A DNA stretch of 40,761 nt from Flavimaricola sp. (GTDB lineage Bacteria > Pseudomonadota > Alphaproteobacteria > Rhodobacterales > Rhodobacteraceae), in the NCBI GenBank assembly GCA_029255105.1, contig JAQWWH010000022.1, positions 1-40,761 on the forward strand. The letters run 5' to 3'. This document shows, piece by piece, positions 32,220 through 40,691 of the stretch. The notes beneath the pieces were generated by a model. That model did no database searches. It was not told the DNA's origin and was given only the letters and a program-made list of their open reading frames with translations. The first letter of the stretch is position 1. Every line of letters begins with the position of its first letter. The position numbers and the translations under genes are program-made.

Positions 32220-32244
32220 GCCGCAGCGAAAGCTGCGGTCTTTT
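32220..32244 (+). terminator. Rho-independent terminator after the lipoprotein gene
   Basis: CCGCAGC, GAAA, GCTGCGG (32221-32238), a perfect 7-bp stem with GNRA-type loop, followed by TCTTTTG. It ends the miaB-side envelope operon before phoH. Confidence 0.85.
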
Positions 32245-32277
32245 GCGTTCATGTTACACCAATAGTTCACGCCTGTG

Positions 32278-32297
32278 CTTGCGCGTGAGCGCGCAAG
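32278..32297 (+). promoter_or_regulatory. Strong hairpin in the phoH leader
   Basis: CTTGCGCG, TGAG, CGCGCAAG: perfect 8-bp stem with a tetraloop, 41 bases before the phoH start and after the previous terminator. No T-run follows, so it is more likely a leader structure or operator than a terminator. Confidence 0.4.
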
Positions 32298-32337
32298 TTG
32301 TCACGATAAAAACAGGTCTCGCACACAGGAGCATTGA

Positions 32338-33354
32338 TTGGCCATCACCGAACTCCCCCCCGCGCCGTCCCAAAATGAGCTGTCGGAAACAACAATCGAG
32401 TTTGCTGACAACTTCCTTCTGATCGATCTTTGCGGTGAACATGACCGCAATCTGACCGCGATAGAAACAAGGTTAGAGGTCCAGATCCTGCGCCGGGGCA
32501 ATCGCCTCGCCATTATCGGAGAGGCCGCGGGACGTGATGCAGCGGCGGATGTTCTACAGGCGCTTTATCATCGCCTGGAGGCGGGCAAGAGTTTGGAACC
32601 CGGTGACATCGACCGAGAACTTCGGATGGGCGTCGCAGACCGTTCTGTAACCGAACGCGGCGACCAGATCGAGATGTTCAAGGGTCAGGCGGACGCCAGC
32701 CGGGTGGAAATCAAGACCCGGCGCAAATTGGTCGAACCCCGGACAGAGGCGCAGAAGGCCTACGTCAAAGCGCTTTATGACAATGAACTGGCGTTCGGCA
32801 TCGGTCCGGCGGGGACTGGCAAGACATATCTTGCCGTTGCCGTGGGGGTGAACATGTTCATCTCGGGCCACGTCGACAAGATCATCCTAAGCCGCCCGGC
32901 CGTCGAAGCGGGGGAAAAGCTGGGCTATCTGCCCGGCGACATGAAGGACAAGGTCGACCCCTACATGCAGCCGCTTTATGACGCGCTGAACGATTTTCTG
33001 CCGGGCAAGCAGGTGGCCAAGATGATCGAGGAAAAGGTCATCGAGATTGCGCCACTGGCCTTTATGCGCGGGCGGACCCTCTCGAATGCATTTGTGGTGC
33101 TGGACGAGGCGCAGAACGCGACGTCGATGCAGATGAAGATGTTTCTGACCCGTCTGGGCGAAGGCAGCCGCATGGTTATCACCGGCGACCGGACCCAGGT
33201 GGACCTGCCGCGTGGCGTCTCTTCGGGCCTGTCGGATGCAGAGCGGTTGCTGAAGGGCATTTCCCGCATAAGCTTTAATTACTTCACATCGAAGGACGTT
33301 GTGCGACACCCGCTTGTCGCTGCGATCATCGAGGCCTACGAGGCAGAAGGTTAG
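32338..33354 (+). CDS. phoH: PhoH-family ATPase
   Basis: A 338-residue cytoplasmic ATPase of the PhoH/YbeZ group, usually linked to YbeY and RNA metabolism. An N-terminal OB/KH-like region precedes the ATPase domain: Walker A is GPAGTGKT (residues 156-163), Walker B FVVLDEAQNAT, and TGDRTQVDLPRG carries sensor residues. Translation probably starts at TTG 32338, with AGGAG seven bases before it and no early ATG. It leads an operon: the 77-aa zinc-ribbon gene starts 3 bases after it, then ybeY, corC and lnt. Length agrees with YbeZ proteins. Confidence 0.92.
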   Translation: MAITELPPAPSQNELSETTIEFADNFLLIDLCGEHDRNLTAIETRLEVQILRRGNRLAIIGEAAGRDAAADVLQALYHRLEAGKSLEPGDIDRELRMGVADRSVTERGDQIEMFKGQADASRVEIKTRRKLVEPRTEAQKAYVKALYDNELAFGIGPAGTGKTYLAVAVGVNMFISGHVDKIILSRPAVEAGEKLGYLPGDMKDKVDPYMQPLYDALNDFLPGKQVAKMIEEKVIEIAPLAFMRGRTLSNAFVVLDEAQNATSMQMKMFLTRLGEGSRMVITGDRTQVDLPRGVSSGLSDAERLLKGISRISFNYFTSKDVVRHPLVAAIIEAYEAEG

Positions 33355-33357
33355 GTT

Positions 33358-33591
33358 ATGGCGACGGTGGGACAGTGGCTCCGTAACAAGCTGACCCCAC
33401 CGTCGCTTGAAGAGATTGAACACGAAACCCGCAAGTGGCAGATCGCATGCAAGACCTGTGGCCGGTCCGCCAACCTTTGGGAGGCTGGTGGCAAACGATA
33501 CAAGGCTCATGGCAACAAGACCGTTCTGGGCCGCTGTGCTGGGTGTGACAACAAATTGAGAACCATGAAGATTTACCGGCCCAATGAATGA
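33358..33591 (+). CDS. Small zinc-ribbon protein between phoH and ybeY
   Basis: A 77-residue protein, MATVGQWLRNKLTPP at the start. Two CxxC knuckles (Cys31/Cys34 and Cys60/Cys63) 25 residues apart form a plausible zinc ribbon; the region between is basic (GGKRYKAHGNK), which suits nucleic-acid contact. It starts 3 bases after phoH and its last 8 bases overlap ybeY, so it is tightly coupled to both. I do not recognise the family. Position inside the phoH-ybeY pair suggests a role with these RNA-processing proteins (inference). Confidence 0.8.
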   Translation: MATVGQWLRNKLTPPSLEEIEHETRKWQIACKTCGRSANLWEAGGKRYKAHGNKTVLGRCAGCDNKLRTMKIYRPNE

Positions 33592-34096
33592 GCTGAACGC
33601 CGATATTCTGATCGAGGATTCACGTTGGGCCCGGCTCGACTTTGAGGCCTTGGCCGAGGTTGCCTGCCAGTCTGTTCTGGACCACCTTGGCCAGACCGGC
33701 GAGGTCGAGGTGAGCATATTGGCCTGCAATGACGCCCGTATCGCAGTCCTGAACGCCGATTTCAGGGGAAAACCCCAACCCACAAACGTCCTGAGCTGGC
33801 CATCCGAAGAGCGGGGGGCAAAGGTCGCAGGCGCCCATCCTCTCCGTCCCCGGCCCGGAGCGGACGGTACGATAGAGCTTGGCGATATCGCGATTGCGTA
33901 TGAAACCTGCGCGGCCGAGGCCGAAAAGTCAGGCCGTAGTCTGGAACATCACGCCACTCACCTTGTCGTGCACGGGGTCTTGCACCTGTTTGGCTACGAC
34001 CACGAGCGTGACCCGGACGCCACCCTGATGGAGTCGATCGAAACAGAGATACTTGGAAATCTTGGAATTCAGGACCCATATAAGCATCTAGAGTAA
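33584..34096 (+). CDS. ybeY: Endoribonuclease YbeY (rRNA maturation factor)
   Basis: A 170-residue zinc endoribonuclease for 16S rRNA 3' maturation and ribosome quality control. The metal motif is HATHLVVHGVLHLFGYDHE, matching H-x3-H-x5-H; PTNVLSWPSEE is the conserved loop before it. An internal stretch GAKVAGAHPLRPRPGADGT is longer than in E. coli YbeY but common in alphaproteobacteria. ATG 33584 overlaps the zinc-ribbon gene. Confidence 0.93.
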   Translation: MNELNADILIEDSRWARLDFEALAEVACQSVLDHLGQTGEVEVSILACNDARIAVLNADFRGKPQPTNVLSWPSEERGAKVAGAHPLRPRPGADGTIELGDIAIAYETCAAEAEKSGRSLEHHATHLVVHGVLHLFGYDHERDPDATLMESIETEILGNLGIQDPYKHLE

Positions 34097-34129
34097 CCAG
34101 CTGGGCGATTCCCGCTATGGAAGGAGACA

Positions 34130-35041
34130 ATGGGCGACATCAATCTTGGGTCATCTAGTGCCGCGCAAAGCGCGCCACAGGACCTTGGCGACCAGGCGGC
34201 CGATGGCCAAAGTCGCGGCTTTTTCGGCAGAATTTTCGATGCTCTGACACCTGCAGAGACCGGAAGCGACGAAGATGAGGACGCCCGAAGGCGTAGCACG
34301 ACCTCAAGCCAGTCAAAACCGGGGCTTCTGAACCTGCGTCGCATGCGGGTTGAGGACGTGGCAATCCCCAAGGCAGACATTGTAGCCGTTCCTGTTGGAT
34401 GCACACGCGAAGAGCTTGTCAGTGTCTTTCGCGAAAGTGGTCTGACCCGCTTGCCCGTGTATGACGGTACCCTTGATACTCCGGTCGGCCTGGTGAACCT
34501 CAAGGACTTTGCACTCAGCCAAGGATTCAACGGCGACCTGGCCGAGTATTCTCTCAGCGCGCTGCTGCGCCCTTTGCTCTATGTTCCTCCCTCAATGCCT
34601 TTGGGTGTTCTCCTGCAGAAGATGCAGGCAGAGCGCATTCACATGGCGCTTGTCATTGATGAATACGGCGGAACGGACGGCCTCGTCACGATCGAGGATC
34701 TGATCGAACAGGTGGTCGGTGAGATCGAGGACGAGCATGATGTGGACGAGGTTTCGTCCTTTGTCCCTGAGAAACCGGGCGTCTGGTTGGCTCTGCCCAA
34801 GACGCCTCTGGAAGAGTTCGAGGCCGAGATCGGGATGGACCTCACAGCCCACGAAGAAATCGACGAAGAGGAAGTGGATACTTTGGGTGGTCTTGTCTTC
34901 ATGCTGGCTGGCCATGTCCCGGCGCGTGGGGAAATCATCCGTCATCCAGATGGGCCAGAGTTCGAAGTGATCGACGCGGATCCGCGCAGGATCAAAAGGC
35001 TTCGCGTCAGGCTTGCCCCTGCTACCCTCGTCGAGCCTTGA
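34130..35041 (+). CDS. corC: CorC/HlyC-type CBS-domain protein
   Basis: A 303-residue protein with an acidic Ser-rich N-terminus, a tandem CBS pair (about residues 65-195: MRVEDVAIPKADIVAV, VFRESGLTRLPVYD; ALVIDEYGGTDGLVTIEDL) and a C-terminal CorC_HlyC domain (PLEEFEAEIG ... GHVPARGEII). No membrane spans, so this is the soluble CorC-like form, linked to magnesium/cobalt handling and, by gene order, to the outer envelope via lnt. Start ATG 34130 has AAGGAG upstream. Called hemolysin-like in older annotations without good reason. Confidence 0.9.
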   Translation: MGDINLGSSSAAQSAPQDLGDQAADGQSRGFFGRIFDALTPAETGSDEDEDARRRSTTSSQSKPGLLNLRRMRVEDVAIPKADIVAVPVGCTREELVSVFRESGLTRLPVYDGTLDTPVGLVNLKDFALSQGFNGDLAEYSLSALLRPLLYVPPSMPLGVLLQKMQAERIHMALVIDEYGGTDGLVTIEDLIEQVVGEIEDEHDVDEVSSFVPEKPGVWLALPKTPLEEFEAEIGMDLTAHEEIDEEEVDTLGGLVFMLAGHVPARGEIIRHPDGPEFEVIDADPRRIKRLRVRLAPATLVEP

Positions 35042-35077
35042 GACGTTCGGCGTGATCCGTCGGCCCGGCACGTCGGT

Positions 35078-36586
35078 ATGAGCCTGCATCATAGGTTGAT
35101 GCAGTGCCGCTGGCCGGTCCGGATGGCAGTGCTGGTTGGCCTGGGGGTCGTGGCGGGCCTCGGGCAGGTGCCCTGGTCGCTTTGGCCCTTGTCGCTGATG
35201 GCCTACGCTCTTGCTTGTGTTCTGGTCGGGGCGGGCAGGGGAATCCGGCAGATTGCCTTGGCGGGCTGGTTCTTCGGTCTGGGTCATTTCGCCCTCGCCT
35301 TGCACTGGATTGTGCAGCCGTTCCTTGTCGATGTGGCCCGACATGGTTGGATGGCCCCCTTTGCCCTTGTCTTGATGGCGGGCGGGATGGCCCTGTTTTG
35401 GGCCGCCGGTTTCGGAATCGCCTCGGCACTTGGGCGTGGGCGAGCTTCGCCCTTTGGTATCGTGGCCGGTTTGGGCTTGGCGGAATTTGCCCGATCCCTC
35501 GTGCTGACCGGCTTTCCTTGGGCGCTGCCGGGGCACATCTGGATCGGGACACCGATCTCTCAACTGGCGGCATTTGCCGGGCCACACGGCTTGACCCTTG
35601 TTACCCTGGGCCTTGCCGCTCTGATCGTTGTAACGTGGCTGCGGGTTTGGCTTTTGGTGCCTGTCGTAGGCTTTGTCCTGGCCTGGTTCGGGTTGGCACC
35701 CGGTGTTGCGCCGCCGGTGGCCCCGGATGCCCCGATCGTCCGATTGGTCCAGCCAAACGCCGCGCAGGACCAGAAGTTTGTGCCGGGATTTGCCGAAGTT
35801 TTTGTCGGCCGCCTGTTGGAGCTTACTGCAAAGGGCGGCGAAGATGCCGTCGAGGGGCAGCGACCCGACCTGGTGGTCTGGCCCGAAACCGCCGTGCCCT
35901 GGCTTTTGGAACATTCCGCCGGCGTGCTGGCCCAGACCGCCGCGGCGGCCGATGGGGTGCCCGTCGTCCTTGGCATCCAGCGACGTGAGGGCGTGCGCTA
36001 CTTCAATTCACTGGTGGTGACGGATGAGGCCGGGGGCATTGCTGCCCAATATGACAAATGGCACCTCGTGCCGTTCGGGGAATACATGCCTTTGGGCGAA
36101 ATCATGGGCCGGTTTGGCATCCACGGACTGGCCGCCAGTGAAGGCGGCGGTTTTAGCCAGGGGCCTGGGCCGGGCCTCGTTTCAATCCCTGGGATCGGCC
36201 AGGCCATGCCGCTGATCTGCTATGAGGGCATCTTTTCCGAAGAGGTGAATGCGGTACCCGAGCGGCCCCGGTTGCTGCTTTTGATTACAAACGATGCCTG
36301 GTTCGGTGGCTGGGCCGGTCCGGCGCAACACTTTGGACTGGCGCAGTTGCTGGCGATCGAACAGGGGCTGCCCTTGATACGCGTCGCAAACACCGGCATT
36401 TCGGGGATGATCGATCCCAAAGGTCGGGTGACGGGGCGGATGGCGCTGGGCGTTGAGGGGGCGCGGGACGTGGTCTTGCCGTCCGCCCTGGCGCCGACGG
36501 TCTATGCGCGGTTTGGGGATTGGCCTGCGTTCATATTGCTTTTGGCCCTCGTTTTAGTGGTTTTCCGTCGACCGGTTGGCGATTGA
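35078..36586 (+). CDS. lnt: Apolipoprotein N-acyltransferase
   Basis: A 502-residue inner-membrane enzyme that N-acylates the lipid-bearing Cys of lipoproteins. About six to seven spans cover residues 15-205; the periplasmic nitrilase-like domain follows with catalytic Glu (VWPETAVPWLLE), Lys (YDKWHLVPFGEYMP) and Cys (PLICYEGIFSEE). LLITNDAWFGGWAGPAQHFGLAQL is the conserved Lnt stretch, and a final span lies at 485-500. ATG 35078 is 36 bases after corC, in the phoH-zinc ribbon-ybeY-corC-lnt operon. It would serve the lipoproteins in this window (lipase, small lipoprotein). Confidence 0.95.
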   Translation: MSLHHRLMQCRWPVRMAVLVGLGVVAGLGQVPWSLWPLSLMAYALACVLVGAGRGIRQIALAGWFFGLGHFALALHWIVQPFLVDVARHGWMAPFALVLMAGGMALFWAAGFGIASALGRGRASPFGIVAGLGLAEFARSLVLTGFPWALPGHIWIGTPISQLAAFAGPHGLTLVTLGLAALIVVTWLRVWLLVPVVGFVLAWFGLAPGVAPPVAPDAPIVRLVQPNAAQDQKFVPGFAEVFVGRLLELTAKGGEDAVEGQRPDLVVWPETAVPWLLEHSAGVLAQTAAAADGVPVVLGIQRREGVRYFNSLVVTDEAGGIAAQYDKWHLVPFGEYMPLGEIMGRFGIHGLAASEGGGFSQGPGPGLVSIPGIGQAMPLICYEGIFSEEVNAVPERPRLLLLITNDAWFGGWAGPAQHFGLAQLLAIEQGLPLIRVANTGISGMIDPKGRVTGRMALGVEGARDVVLPSALAPTVYARFGDWPAFILLLALVLVVFRRPVGD

Positions 36587-36630
36587 GGTTGACCTCGTCA
36601 GACCGACAGAATAGCCCCTTTGCAGTCTTT

Positions 36631-36673
36631 GTCACAACGGCTTCCTGGCGTGGCAAGTAAACCAAATGGAGCG
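36631..36673 (+). promoter_or_regulatory. SAM/SAH riboswitch in the metK leader
   Basis: Stem GTCAC (36631-36635) pairs with GTGGC (36650-36654). The loop holds AACGGCTTCCTGGC, and its GCTTCC (36640-36645) can form a pseudoknot with GGAGC (36668-36672), the ribosome site of metK. The conserved core (ACGGCTTCCTGGCG then TGGAGC) matches the SAM/SAH class known from metK leaders in Rhodobacterales. Binding of SAM or SAH would stabilise the pseudoknot and block ribosome entry, turning metK down when SAM is plentiful. The ATG at 36666 lies inside the pseudoknot and is in frame with metK but is not the start. Confidence 0.92.
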
Positions 36674-36680
36674 TCCCCCA

Positions 36681-37862
36681 ATGTCCCGCCAAGACTATAT
36701 CTTTACGTCGGAATCCGTATCTGAAGGTCATCCTGACAAGGTCTGCGACCAGATTTCTGACAGCATCCTGGATGCCCTGCTGGCTCAAGAGCCGGAAGCG
36801 CGGGTCGCGTGCGAGACATTTGCCACCACCAATCGGGTGGTCATCGGCGGGGAGTTGGGTTTGTCTGATCCCACCAAGCTGCGAGACTGCATGGAACGGG
36901 TCGAAGATATCACCCGGACCTGTATCAAGGACATCGGATACGAGCAGGACAAATTCCATCACGCAACCTGCGAAGTGACGAACCTGCTGCATGAACAGTC
37001 CGCCCATATTGCCCAGGGCGTGAATGCCGCTGAGGGCAAGGACGAAGGGGCTGGAGATCAGGGGATCATGTTCGGCTATGCCGTTCGGGAAACACCCGAA
37101 CTGATGCCGGCTCCGATCCACTACGCCCATGCGATCCTTCGGCGTCTGGCCGAGGTGCGCAAGGACGGCACCGAACCGACCCTGCGGCCCGACGCGAAAA
37201 GCCAGTTGTCGCTGCGGTATGTTGGGGGCAAGCCGGTCGGCGTGACATCGCTGGTGCTGTCGACGCAGCACGCCGAGGAAAGCCAGACCAGTGCCGACAT
37301 CCTGGCTATCGTTGAACCCTACATCCGCGATGTCCTGCCCGAAGGCTGGTTGACAGAGGATACACAGTGGTGGGTGAACCCGACTGGAACCTTTGTCATC
37401 GGTGGCCCGGATGGGGATGCCGGGTTGACCGGGCGGAAGATCATCGTGGACACCTACGGCGGGGCCGCCCCCCACGGCGGCGGCGCGTTCTCTGGCAAAG
37501 ACCCCACCAAGGTTGACCGATCTGCGGCCTATGCCGCACGCTACCTTGCCAAGAACGTGGTGGCCGCGGGTATTGCCGAGCGGTGCACAATTCAGCTCAG
37601 CTATGCGATTGGCGTGACTCGTCCCCTGTCGATCTATGCCGATACCCATGGCACGGGCGAGGTCGATCCTGCGGCAATCGAACGGGCGATCGACCAGGCG
37701 ATGGACCTGACGCCGCGCGGGATCCGCGAGCATCTGTCCTTGAACCGGCCTATCTACCAGCGGACAGCCGCCTACGGCCACTTTGGCCGGGCCCCGGATG
37801 CCGATGGTGGTTTTAGCTGGGAACGGACGGACCTTGCCGAGGTGCTGCGGCGCAGCGTATGA
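36681..37862 (+). CDS. metK: S-adenosylmethionine synthetase
   Basis: A 393-residue enzyme making SAM from methionine and ATP. Start ATG 36681 ([20 protein letters not shown]) follows the riboswitch-controlled GGAG by 9 bases. [19 protein letters not shown] carries the ATP and metal ligands; [12 protein letters not shown] and [20 protein letters not shown] are the two signature motifs. Length matches the family. The gene stands alone; 45 bases after its stop comes REP-like palindrome copy 3. Confidence 0.97.
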   Translation: MSRQDYIFTSESVSEGHPDKVCDQISDSILDALLAQEPEARVACETFATTNRVVIGGELGLSDPTKLRDCMERVEDITRTCIKDIGYEQDKFHHATCEVTNLLHEQSAHIAQGVNAAEGKDEGAGDQGIMFGYAVRETPELMPAPIHYAHAILRRLAEVRKDGTEPTLRPDAKSQLSLRYVGGKPVGVTSLVLSTQHAEESQTSADILAIVEPYIRDVLPEGWLTEDTQWWVNPTGTFVIGGPDGDAGLTGRKIIVDTYGGAAPHGGGAFSGKDPTKVDRSAAYAARYLAKNVVAAGIAERCTIQLSYAIGVTRPLSIYADTHGTGEVDPAAIERAIDQAMDLTPRGIREHLSLNRPIYQRTAAYGHFGRAPDADGGFSWERTDLAEVLRRSV

Positions 37863-37907
37863 TCTGTTATAACTAAGCCCCACCTGACATCTTCGATTAT
37901 GAGACAG

Positions 37908-37933
37908 GTAAGGTGGGTCCCGACCCACCTTAC
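37908..37933. repeat. REP-like palindrome, copy 3 (between metK and kinase-like gene)
   Basis: GTAAGGTGGGTC, centre CC, GACCCACCTTAC: perfect 12-bp arms, same unit as at 28084 and 28735. It ends 14 bases before the kinase-like ATG, where a hairpin in mRNA might affect initiation. Confidence 0.92.
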
Positions 37934-37947
37934 GCGCGGGCTGGCCC

Positions 37948-38457
37948 ATGCAGAGGATCATGATCATCGGGGGCCCCGGCTCCGGCAAGTCGACGGTGGC
38001 CCGCCGATTGGGAAAAGCCACGGGACTGCCGGTTGTCCACATCGACCCTATGTTCTGGGCGCCTGGCTGGGTGCAACGCAGCGTCGACGAGACCTACGCG
38101 ATGATCGAACAGGCGGTCCGGGGGCCGGCCTGGATCTTTGAGGGAAACAACACCCTGACACTTGCCATGCGGGCGGAACGTGCCGATCTGATCCTCTTTC
38201 TCGATCTGCCCCGGCGGCTGCGCATGTGGCGGCTGGTCAAGCGGACCCTGCGGTATCTTGGCCGGACCCGGCCCGACATGGCGCCGGGCTGTCCCGAACG
38301 GTTTGACATCGCCTTCTTTCGGTTCGCCTGGGCCTATGAGGATGGGGGCCGGTTGCGAGCCCGCGCCTTCTGCACCCAGTGGCAAGGACGGCGCGAGGTG
38401 TTGCGCCTGACCTCGCCCGAGGCCGTGGAGGCTTTTCTGAAGTCCTGCGAAGGGTAA
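37948..38457 (+). CDS. P-loop kinase-like protein (adenylate kinase/FlaR-like)
   Basis: A 169-residue small P-loop NTPase of the adenylate-kinase-related group sometimes annotated as DNA topology modulation protein FlaR. Walker A is GGPGSGKST near residue 8; HIDPMFWAPGW is the substrate segment conserved in FlaR-like proteins; WIFEGNN and ILFLDLPRRLRMWRLVKRTL form the later core with the Asp and Arg of a phosphotransferase lid. Substrate unknown. No ribosome site is obvious before ATG 37948. Palindromes lie on both sides, and TAA (38455-38457) is inside the downstream palindrome, the same geometry as the RAYT gene. A lysine- or nucleotide-type kinase is equally possible. Confidence 0.8.
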   Translation: MQRIMIIGGPGSGKSTVARRLGKATGLPVVHIDPMFWAPGWVQRSVDETYAMIEQAVRGPAWIFEGNNTLTLAMRAERADLILFLDLPRRLRMWRLVKRTLRYLGRTRPDMAPGCPERFDIAFFRFAWAYEDGGRLRARAFCTQWQGRREVLRLTSPEAVEAFLKSCEG

Positions 38458-38479
38458 GGTGGGTCCTGACCCACCGTAC
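38454..38479. repeat. REP-like palindrome, copy 4 (contains the kinase-like stop codon)
   Basis: GTAAGGTGGGTC, centre CT, GACCCACCGTAC: same unit with one mismatch (T to G in the second arm). The TAA stop of the P-loop gene is bases 2-4. Confidence 0.88.
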
Positions 38480-38529
38480 GCGACACCCCGTCGTTGCGAA
38501 CCGGTGCAAGGCTTGCTAGAGGGCCGCGA

Positions 38530-39234
38530 ATGACACATCGCACCCACCCCGACGGCACACCCTGGCGCAACTTCTACGGTCGTATCCGGGGCAAGACCCT
38601 GAACGCCGCCCAGGTCGTCCGGCTTGAAACCGATCTGGCGGACCTGTCCCCCGGTCCCGTCAGCCGCGAGGACAACCCCGATCGCCGCCCCCTCGATCTG
38701 GTCGACCGCTTTGGCGACCGTCCGATCTGGCTCGAGATTGGTTTTGGAGGTGGCGAGCACATGGTGCATATGGCCAAGACCTGGCCCGACATGTCGATCA
38801 TCGGGGCCGAACCTTTCGTGAACGGTGTGGCGATGTTGCTTGGCAAGATCGAGAGTGCGGGTGTCAGCAACCTGGCCATCCACCCCGGCGATATACGCGA
38901 CCTTTTCGACGTTCTGCCCGAAGCGAGCATTGCCAAGGCCTTCCTCAACTATCCCGATCCCTGGCCCAAGTCCCGCCATCACCGTCGCCGCTTTGTCACC
39001 CCCGGATACCTTGCGGGCCTTCGTCGCGTTCTTGCCCCCGGGGCTGAATTCCGGGTGGCCACCGATATTCCCGACTATGTCCGCCAGACGATGGAAGAGG
39101 TGCCAAAGGCTGGTTTCGTAGTTGAAGCCGGCCCAACGGACCAACCCTGGGCCGACTGGATATCGACCCGGTACGAACAAAAGGCCCTGAGGGAGGGCCG
39201 CCACCCTCATTACATGACGTTTCGCCAGCCCTAG
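38530..39234 (+). CDS. trmB: tRNA (guanine-N7-)-methyltransferase
   Basis: A 234-residue SAM-dependent enzyme methylating G46 of tRNA. EIGFGGGEHMVHMA is the SAM-binding glycine motif, IGAEPFVNGVA the acid at the ribose, and FLNYPDPWPKSRHHRRRFV the family signature with the catalytic Asp. ATG 38530 is preferred to the upstream GTG 38494, with AGAGGG before it. Near metK, which supplies its methyl donor, but REP copy 4 separates it from the kinase-like gene, so it has its own promoter or depends on read-through. Confidence 0.95.
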   Translation: MTHRTHPDGTPWRNFYGRIRGKTLNAAQVVRLETDLADLSPGPVSREDNPDRRPLDLVDRFGDRPIWLEIGFGGGEHMVHMAKTWPDMSIIGAEPFVNGVAMLLGKIESAGVSNLAIHPGDIRDLFDVLPEASIAKAFLNYPDPWPKSRHHRRRFVTPGYLAGLRRVLAPGAEFRVATDIPDYVRQTMEEVPKAGFVVEAGPTDQPWADWISTRYEQKALREGRHPHYMTFRQP

Positions 39235-39338
39235 GGCCTCAAGGGGGTTGATTTGGCGCAGCCGGGCTGGTTTGACCGATGGACCCTTGCCGGAGGCTGG
39301 TCTAGAACCCTGCTCAAATCAGAGGCGAGGTTGAATTG

Positions 39339-40691
39339 ATGTCTGGTCATGGCACTACTGTTCCGATGACGGCGCGGCGCGGCGGCGCGCTTAAGGGCGA
39401 GGCCCATGTGCCGGGGGATAAGTCGATCTCGCACCGCTCGCTGATCCTTGGCGCCTTGTCGGTCGGTGAAACCCGGATCGAGGGCCTGCTTGAGGGCGAG
39501 GATGTTCTGGACACCGGCAAGGCCATGCAGGCCTTTGGGGCTGAGGTCATTCAGCACGGCCCCGGTCGTTGGTCCGTCCACGGTGTTGGCGTCGGCGGCT
39601 TTGCGGAACCGGCGCAGGTCATCGATTGCGGCAACTCCGGCACTGGTGTTCGTTTGATCATGGGCGCCATGGCGACCTCTCCGATCACCGCGACATTTAC
39701 GGGTGACGCGTCCCTGAACGGTCGTCCGATGGGCCGTGTCACGGACCCGCTGGCCCTGTTCGGCACCCAGGCCTATGGCCGCAAAGGGGGCCGTTTGCCT
39801 ATGACGATCGTCGGTGCGGCCGATCCCGTTCCGGTCCGCTACACCGTCCCGGTCCCGTCCGCCCAAGTGAAATCAGCTGTTCTTCTGGCCGGTCTGAATG
39901 CCCCCGGCCAGACAGTCGTGATCGAACGTGAGGCGACCCGCGATCATTCTGAACGGATGCTCGCAGGCTTTGGCGCCAAAGTCGTCGTTGAAACACTGCC
40001 CGAAGGCCGGGTGATCACGCTGGACGGCCAACCCGAGCTTGTACCGCAGGATATCGTTGTCCCGCGCGATCCGTCGTCTGCCGCATTTCCCGTCTGTGCC
40101 GCCCTTCTGGTCGAAGGGTCCGATGTTCTTGTCCCCAACATTGGCCTCAACCCGACCCGGGCCGGGCTGTTCACCACCCTGATCGAAATGGGCGCGGACC
40201 TGACCTACGAGAACCTGCACGAGGAAGGCGGAGAGCCTGTCGCAGACTTGCGCGCGAAGTTCTCGCCAAATCTCAAAGGCATCGAAGTCCCGCCAGAGCG
40301 GGCCGCCAGCATGATCGACGAATACCCCGTTCTGTCGGTTGTCGCCGCCTTTGCCGAGGGTGAGACTGTGATGCGCGGGGTCAAAGAACTGCGCGTCAAG
40401 GAGAGCGACCGGATCGATGCGATGGCCAAGGGTCTTCGCGCTGCAGGCGTCACAGTGGACGAGGGTGAAGACTGGTGGATCGTAACCGGTCGGGGCCACG
40501 GCGATGTGCCTGGCGGCGTCACCGTCGAAAGCCGACTTGATCACCGGATCGCCATGTCCTTCCTCGTGCTTGGCCTTGCGACGCAAAAGCCCGTGACCGT
40601 CGATGATGCCAGCCCGATTGCCACATCCTTTCCGATCTTCGAAAGCCTGATGGCCACTCTTGGTGCTGCCATCACCCGGAGCAACGGGTGA
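39339..40691 (+). CDS. aroA: 3-phosphoshikimate 1-carboxyvinyltransferase (EPSP synthase)
   Basis: A 450-residue enzyme of the shikimate pathway joining shikimate-3-phosphate and phosphoenolpyruvate. The first motif [17 protein letters not shown] and the later [31 protein letters not shown], and [19 protein letters not shown] (PEP and shikimate phosphate contacts) are present. The first-domain loop ([11 protein letters not shown]) has the Gly-x-x-x-x of alphaproteobacterial enzymes, with Gly-Thr-Gly rather than the E. coli Gly-Thr-Ala at the PEP site; such forms (class II) tend to tolerate glyphosate. ATG 39339 is preferred to the TTG one codon earlier. Its stop overlaps the cmk start. Confidence 0.95.
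   Translation: MSGHGTTVPMTARRGGALKGEAHVPGDKSISHRSLILGALSVGETRIEGLLEGEDVLDTGKAMQAFGAEVIQHGPGRWSVHGVGVGGFAEPAQVIDCGNSGTGVRLIMGAMATSPITATFTGDASLNGRPMGRVTDPLALFGTQAYGRKGGRLPMTIVGAADPVPVRYTVPVPSAQVKSAVLLAGLNAPGQTVVIEREATRDHSERMLAGFGAKVVVETLPEGRVITLDGQPELVPQDIVVPRDPSSAAFPVCAALLVEGSDVLVPNIGLNPTRAGLFTTLIEMGADLTYENLHEEGGEPVADLRAKFSPNLKGIEVPPERAASMIDEYPVLSVVAAFAEGETVMRGVKELRVKESDRIDAMAKGLRAAGVTVDEGEDWWIVTGRGHGDVPGGVTVESRLDHRIAMSFLVLGLATQKPVTVDDASPIATSFPIFESLMATLGAAITRSNG

Noticed and set aside
34592..35914. 440-codon antisense frame over corC and lnt
   Set aside because: Low-complexity Gln/Arg/Pro-rich reading with no family; corC and lnt on the other strand are certain.
36531..39210. Long antisense frames (503 and 426 codons) over metK, the kinase-like gene and trmB
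   Set aside because: Opposite-strand shadows produced by GC-rich third positions; the plus-strand genes have complete family motifs.
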